Positions 5,557 to 5,687 of a stretch of 5,687 bases of DNA are shown here, one piece after another. A program made the translations under genes and the position numbers. The stretch lies in the NCBI GenBank assembly GCA_001563995.1, contig LKMV01000050.1, positions 1 to 5,687 of the forward strand, written 5' to 3'. The DNA comes from Nanohaloarchaea archaeon PL-Br10_U2g16. GTDB taxonomy: Archaea; Nanohalarchaeota; Nanosalinia; Nanosalinales; Nanosalinaceae. The notes under the pieces are model-generated. The model was given only the letters and a program-made list of their open reading frames with translations, had not been told where the DNA came from and did not search any database. The first letter of the stretch is position 1. Each line of letters starts with the position of its first letter.

Positions 5557-5687
5557 TGGCAGGACCCGGATTTGAACCGGGGTCTGGCCGTATTTTGGAT
5601 CGAAGATCAGAGATCTTCTCATTCCTCGTTCTTCCAACCCGGAAGAACTTGAGGTTCCCAAACGGCCAATGATAGTCCACTACACCA
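5557..5687 (-). tRNA. tRNA-Pro(UGG) with an intron; 5' acceptor strand outside window
   Basis: Read on the minus strand, the window edge falls at T8. The D-arm is GTGTAGTGGACTATCAT. The anticodon stem GGCCG (5667-5663) pairs with CGGCC (5590-5586). Removing the intron gives the seven-base loop TTTGGGA, hence anticodon UGG. The T-arm is CCCGG-TTCAAAT-CCGGG, followed by the 3' acceptor strand TCCTGCC and A73 at 5557. The missing bases 1-7 should read GGCAGGA. A73, G35, G36, G37 and the predicted G1-C72 agree with known archaeal proline identity. CCA is not encoded. Exons are 5687-5657 and 5591-5557, for a mature length of 73. Its 3' end is the apparent source of the scattered repeats to its left. 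Confidence 0.9.
5592..5656 (-). other. tRNA intron at position 37/38 (65 bases)
   Basis: The intron lies after G37, the usual archaeal site cut by the tRNA splicing endonuclease. TTTG of the anticodon loop pairs with CAAA near the intron 3' end, leaving three-base bulges GG|A and AT|A on either side, as in a bulge-helix-bulge; the outer intron-side helix is not obvious, so the motif is relaxed. The intron folds into two hairpins: CCTC-AA-GTTCTTCC paired with GGAAGAAC-GAGG (5654-5624, 12 pairs), and GAAGATC-TCT-GATCTTC (5618-5602). No reading frame is present. Confidence 0.82.

Overview
The window looks like DPANN-type archaeal DNA, most plausibly from a nanohaloarchaeon or similar halophile-associated lineage. 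This is inferred from three things. The encoded proteins are very rich in Asp and Glu. Most gene starts have a TATA-like element about 25 bases upstream, as in leaderless archaeal transcripts. The tRNA gene carries an intron at the classic archaeal position 37/38. No marker gene fixes the taxon.

Layout. Positions 2-2707 (+) hold the 3' part of a large surface protein gene: a LamG-like lectin fold, an aspartate-rich middle, a ten-cysteine region, an Ig-like domain and a C-terminal membrane anchor. The gene is open at the left edge, so its start lies outside. Facing it on the minus strand is a toxin-antitoxin pair, a ribbon-helix-helix antitoxin (3055-3270) followed by a RelE/ParE-type toxin (2748-3050). 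Next come a Nudix hydrolase (3339-3881, minus), an unrecognised acidic protein with a CxxC motif (4076-4714, plus), and an unrecognised small beta-rich protein (4995-5441, plus). At the right edge is a minus-strand tRNA-Pro(UGG) gene (from 5557), with a 65-base intron and its last seven 5' bases outside the window.

The most interesting signal is in the gaps between the small genes. The 3' end of the tRNA gene reads TGGCAGGACCCGG on the plus strand. It recurs in the same orientation as an exact 13-mer at 3325-3337, as a degenerate 29-base copy including the T-loop at 3957-3985, as an 11/12 match at 4815-4826, and as a 15/19 T-arm-like match at 4893-4911. A second short repeat, GGAGATATG, sits just left of two of these copies. 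The result is an array in which the Nudix gene, the 212-aa gene and the 148-aa gene are each bracketed by tRNA-Pro 3'-end fragments, with the intact tRNA at one end. The simplest reading is repeated insertion of small, mostly single-gene cassettes at the 3' end of this tRNA gene, with the fragments as left-behind attachment sites. No integrase is visible, so the enzyme would have to act in trans or lie outside. The cassette genes are more AT-rich than the surface protein gene, and each appears to have its own promoter, which suits independently arriving accessory genes. This model is an inference; the repeats themselves are directly visible.
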